Shown here piece by piece: positions 6,985 to 7,793 of a stretch of DNA of 7,793 nucleotides. The DNA is taken from assembly GCA_009780755.1 (NCBI GenBank), contig WQZL01000121.1, positions 1 to 7,793 on the forward strand. The letters are read 5' to 3'. The translations under genes and the position numbers were made by a program. Below the pieces are notes generated by a model. It was not told where the DNA came from and did not search any database. It worked only from the letters and a program-made list of their open reading frames with translations. The DNA is from Promicromonosporaceae bacterium (lineage in GTDB: Bacteria; Actinomycetota; Actinomycetes; Actinomycetales; Cellulomonadaceae). Each line of letters begins with the position of its first letter. Position 1 is the first letter of the stretch.

Positions 6985-7500
6985 TCAGTTGGGGATACTT
7001 GTCCCGGCTCGCCTGCCGGCATTGCGTTCGATGTCCAAGGCTGATTGTAGAAGGATAACCGCCGCCGCCTGGTCTATGACACCCCGTTGGCTCTTGGACG
7101 ACCGTCCGCTGGCGCGTAAGTTACTACTGGCGCTCACCGTGGTGAGTCTTTCGTCGATCAGCCGCACCTCTGTCTCGTCAGGCAGGGCGGCGACGAGCCG
7201 GGCCGCGAAGGCGCGCGCATCGGCCGTGGCCGCTCCCTCGGCCCCGCTCAGGTGGCGTGGCAGGCCAACGTAGATGGCCGCGGCCCCGTACTCCGAGGCG
7301 ACGGCGACGATGCGGGCCACATCGGGCGAATCGCTGCCGGTCTCCCCCGGCGCCCGCGCCACCGTCTCTACCGGCGTGGCGAGAAGCCCATCAGGATCGG
7401 ATTTAGCCAGGCCAATCCGAACCGTGCCCACATCAACGCCCAGGCGGGCGCCGCGCGGGAGGGCTTTTGCGAGCCGAGGCCCGCTCAGATTTGCACTCAT
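6985..7500 (-). CDS. ruvX: RuvX/YqgF family putative Holliday junction resolvase / pre-16S rRNA nuclease
   Basis: The 171-residue protein belongs to the RNase H-fold YqgF family. In E. coli YqgF takes part in 16S rRNA 5'-end maturation, and related proteins were proposed as Holliday junction resolvases. Signatures: GVDVGTVRIGLA (21-32, with catalytic Asp 23), VGLPRHLSG (78-86), DERLTT (116-121, with acidic E117) and DQAAA (143-147, with D143). All three acidic positions are present. Length is slightly above the usual 140-160 because of short extensions at both ends. The ATG is supported by a strong AAGGAGGAG seven bases upstream. The gene leads directly into two mltG genes, which fits the frequent actinobacterial ruvX-mltG order. 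The alaS gene often found upstream is not here; an SLH-like gene takes that place. Confidence 0.95.
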   Translation of the reverse strand: MSANLSGPRLAKALPRGARLGVDVGTVRIGLAKSDPDGLLATPVETVARAPGETGSDSPDVARIVAVASEYGAAAIYVGLPRHLSGAEGAATADARAFAARLVAALPDETEVRLIDERLTTVSASSNLRASGRSSKSQRGVIDQAAAVILLQSALDIERNAGRRAGTSIPN

Positions 7501-7507
7501 TGCCGAA

Positions 7508-7516
7508 CTCCTCCTT
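7508..7516 (-). promoter_or_regulatory. Ribosome binding site of ruvX
   Basis: AAGGAGGAG on the minus strand lies seven bases before the ATG at 7500. It is the strongest Shine-Dalgarno in the window and fixes the ruvX start. Confidence 0.85.
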
Positions 7517-7592
7517 GCCGAATGAGGTTTTGCGTGGGCTTCAACCTCCCGAACTCAATCAGCCACTGTGGCACTTCCGGTTGCCCCACCCT

Positions 7593-7698
7593 CGTCATTC
7601 TGCGCAAGCGAAGCACGTCGCAGGACCTAGTGGCAGCGGGTAACCATCGCCTCTAGGTTCTGCGACTGCGTTCGTTTCTTGCTCCGCGCAGAATGACG
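7593..7698. repeat. Large imperfect palindrome (REP-like) between SLH gene and ruvX
   Basis: CGTCATTCTGCGC at 7593-7605 pairs perfectly with 7686-7698. Further in, 7617-7630 pairs with 7653-7666 (GTCGCAG...CCTAG) with one mismatch, and the arms between are unequal (38 versus 46 nt). The loop is 22 nt (7631-7652). It starts 11 bp after the SLH stop codon and ends 92 bp before the ruvX ATG. There is no T-tract, so termination is not shown; transcript stabilisation or a dispersed-repeat origin are possible. From memory, similar TCATTCTGCG palindromes are dispersed in other actinobacterial genomes. I see no gene and no convincing promoter in the rest of 7501-7709. Confidence 0.8.
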
Positions 7699-7709
7699 GT
7701 AGGAACTAG

Positions 7710-7793
7710 TTATGGCCAGTTCAGATGAGTACCACTGAGGTGCCCGTTGTTGAACGCCCGGTACAAGAACGCGGCCATCGCTTGACGCTCCAC
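7710..7793 (-). CDS. C-terminal tail of an S-layer-homology-like surface protein (5' part outside window)
   Basis: The minus strand is open from the right edge to a TAA at 7712-7710, giving 27 residues. They begin VERQAMAAFLYRAFN, matching the end of the repeated SLH-like domain in many secreted actinobacterial cell-wall proteins (pattern (N/S)RQAMAAFLYR). Such domains usually sit at the extreme C-terminus and tether enzymes or adhesins to the envelope, and this tail also ends within 15 residues of the motif. The catalytic or adhesive part lies outside, so the protein's role cannot be named. Confidence 0.7.
   Translation of the reverse strand: MERQAMAAFLYRAFNNGHLSGTHLNWP

Noticed and set aside
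6626..7273. Open frame of 215 codons on the plus strand
   Set aside because: Runs across the mltG-ruvX junction in antisense; both minus-strand genes have clear family motifs.

Overview
The window looks like chromosomal DNA of a GC-rich actinobacterium. The signs are high GC, several GTG starts, a ruvX-mltG gene pair, and a gene tail ending in the RQAMAAFLYR-type motif common in actinobacterial cell-wall S-layer-homology-like domains. The genus cannot be fixed from the sequence alone. Every gene I can support lies on the minus strand, so transcription runs from the right end to the left end.

Layout in transcription order. At 7793-7710 is the 3' tail of an SLH-like surface protein. The gap 7501-7709 holds a ~106 bp imperfect palindrome and the ribosome binding site of ruvX. 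Then come ruvX (7500-6985) and two tandem, divergent MltG-type endolytic transglycosylases (6966-5812 and 5722-4607), all closely spaced and probably one operon. Between the two mltG genes is a short insertion-like segment flanked by a 9 bp direct repeat. It appears to have supplied the stop codon of the upstream mltG. Next is a complete glycogen phosphorylase (4540-2063), which may have its own promoter and a leaderless GTG start. The spacer 2062-1862 carries three stacked hairpins: a REP-like one directly after the glgP stop, a GC-rich terminator, and a perfect 30 bp inverted repeat. The last gene starts at 1861 and runs off the left edge. Its visible 620 residues encode a membrane-anchored STAND NTPase: two N-terminal transmembrane helices, an NB-ARC ATPase and kinesin-light-chain-type TPRs encoded by nearly identical 135 bp DNA repeats.

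How the genes fit together. RuvX and MltG sit together in many actinobacteria as housekeeping genes (RNA/DNA maintenance and peptidoglycan strand release). GlgP is an independent storage-carbon enzyme. The NB-ARC/TPR protein is the accessory-type gene and the best candidate for a signalling, stress or defence function, but no partner gene is visible. The most informative non-coding signals are the insertion with its apparent target duplication between the mltG genes and the perfect palindrome upstream of the STAND gene.
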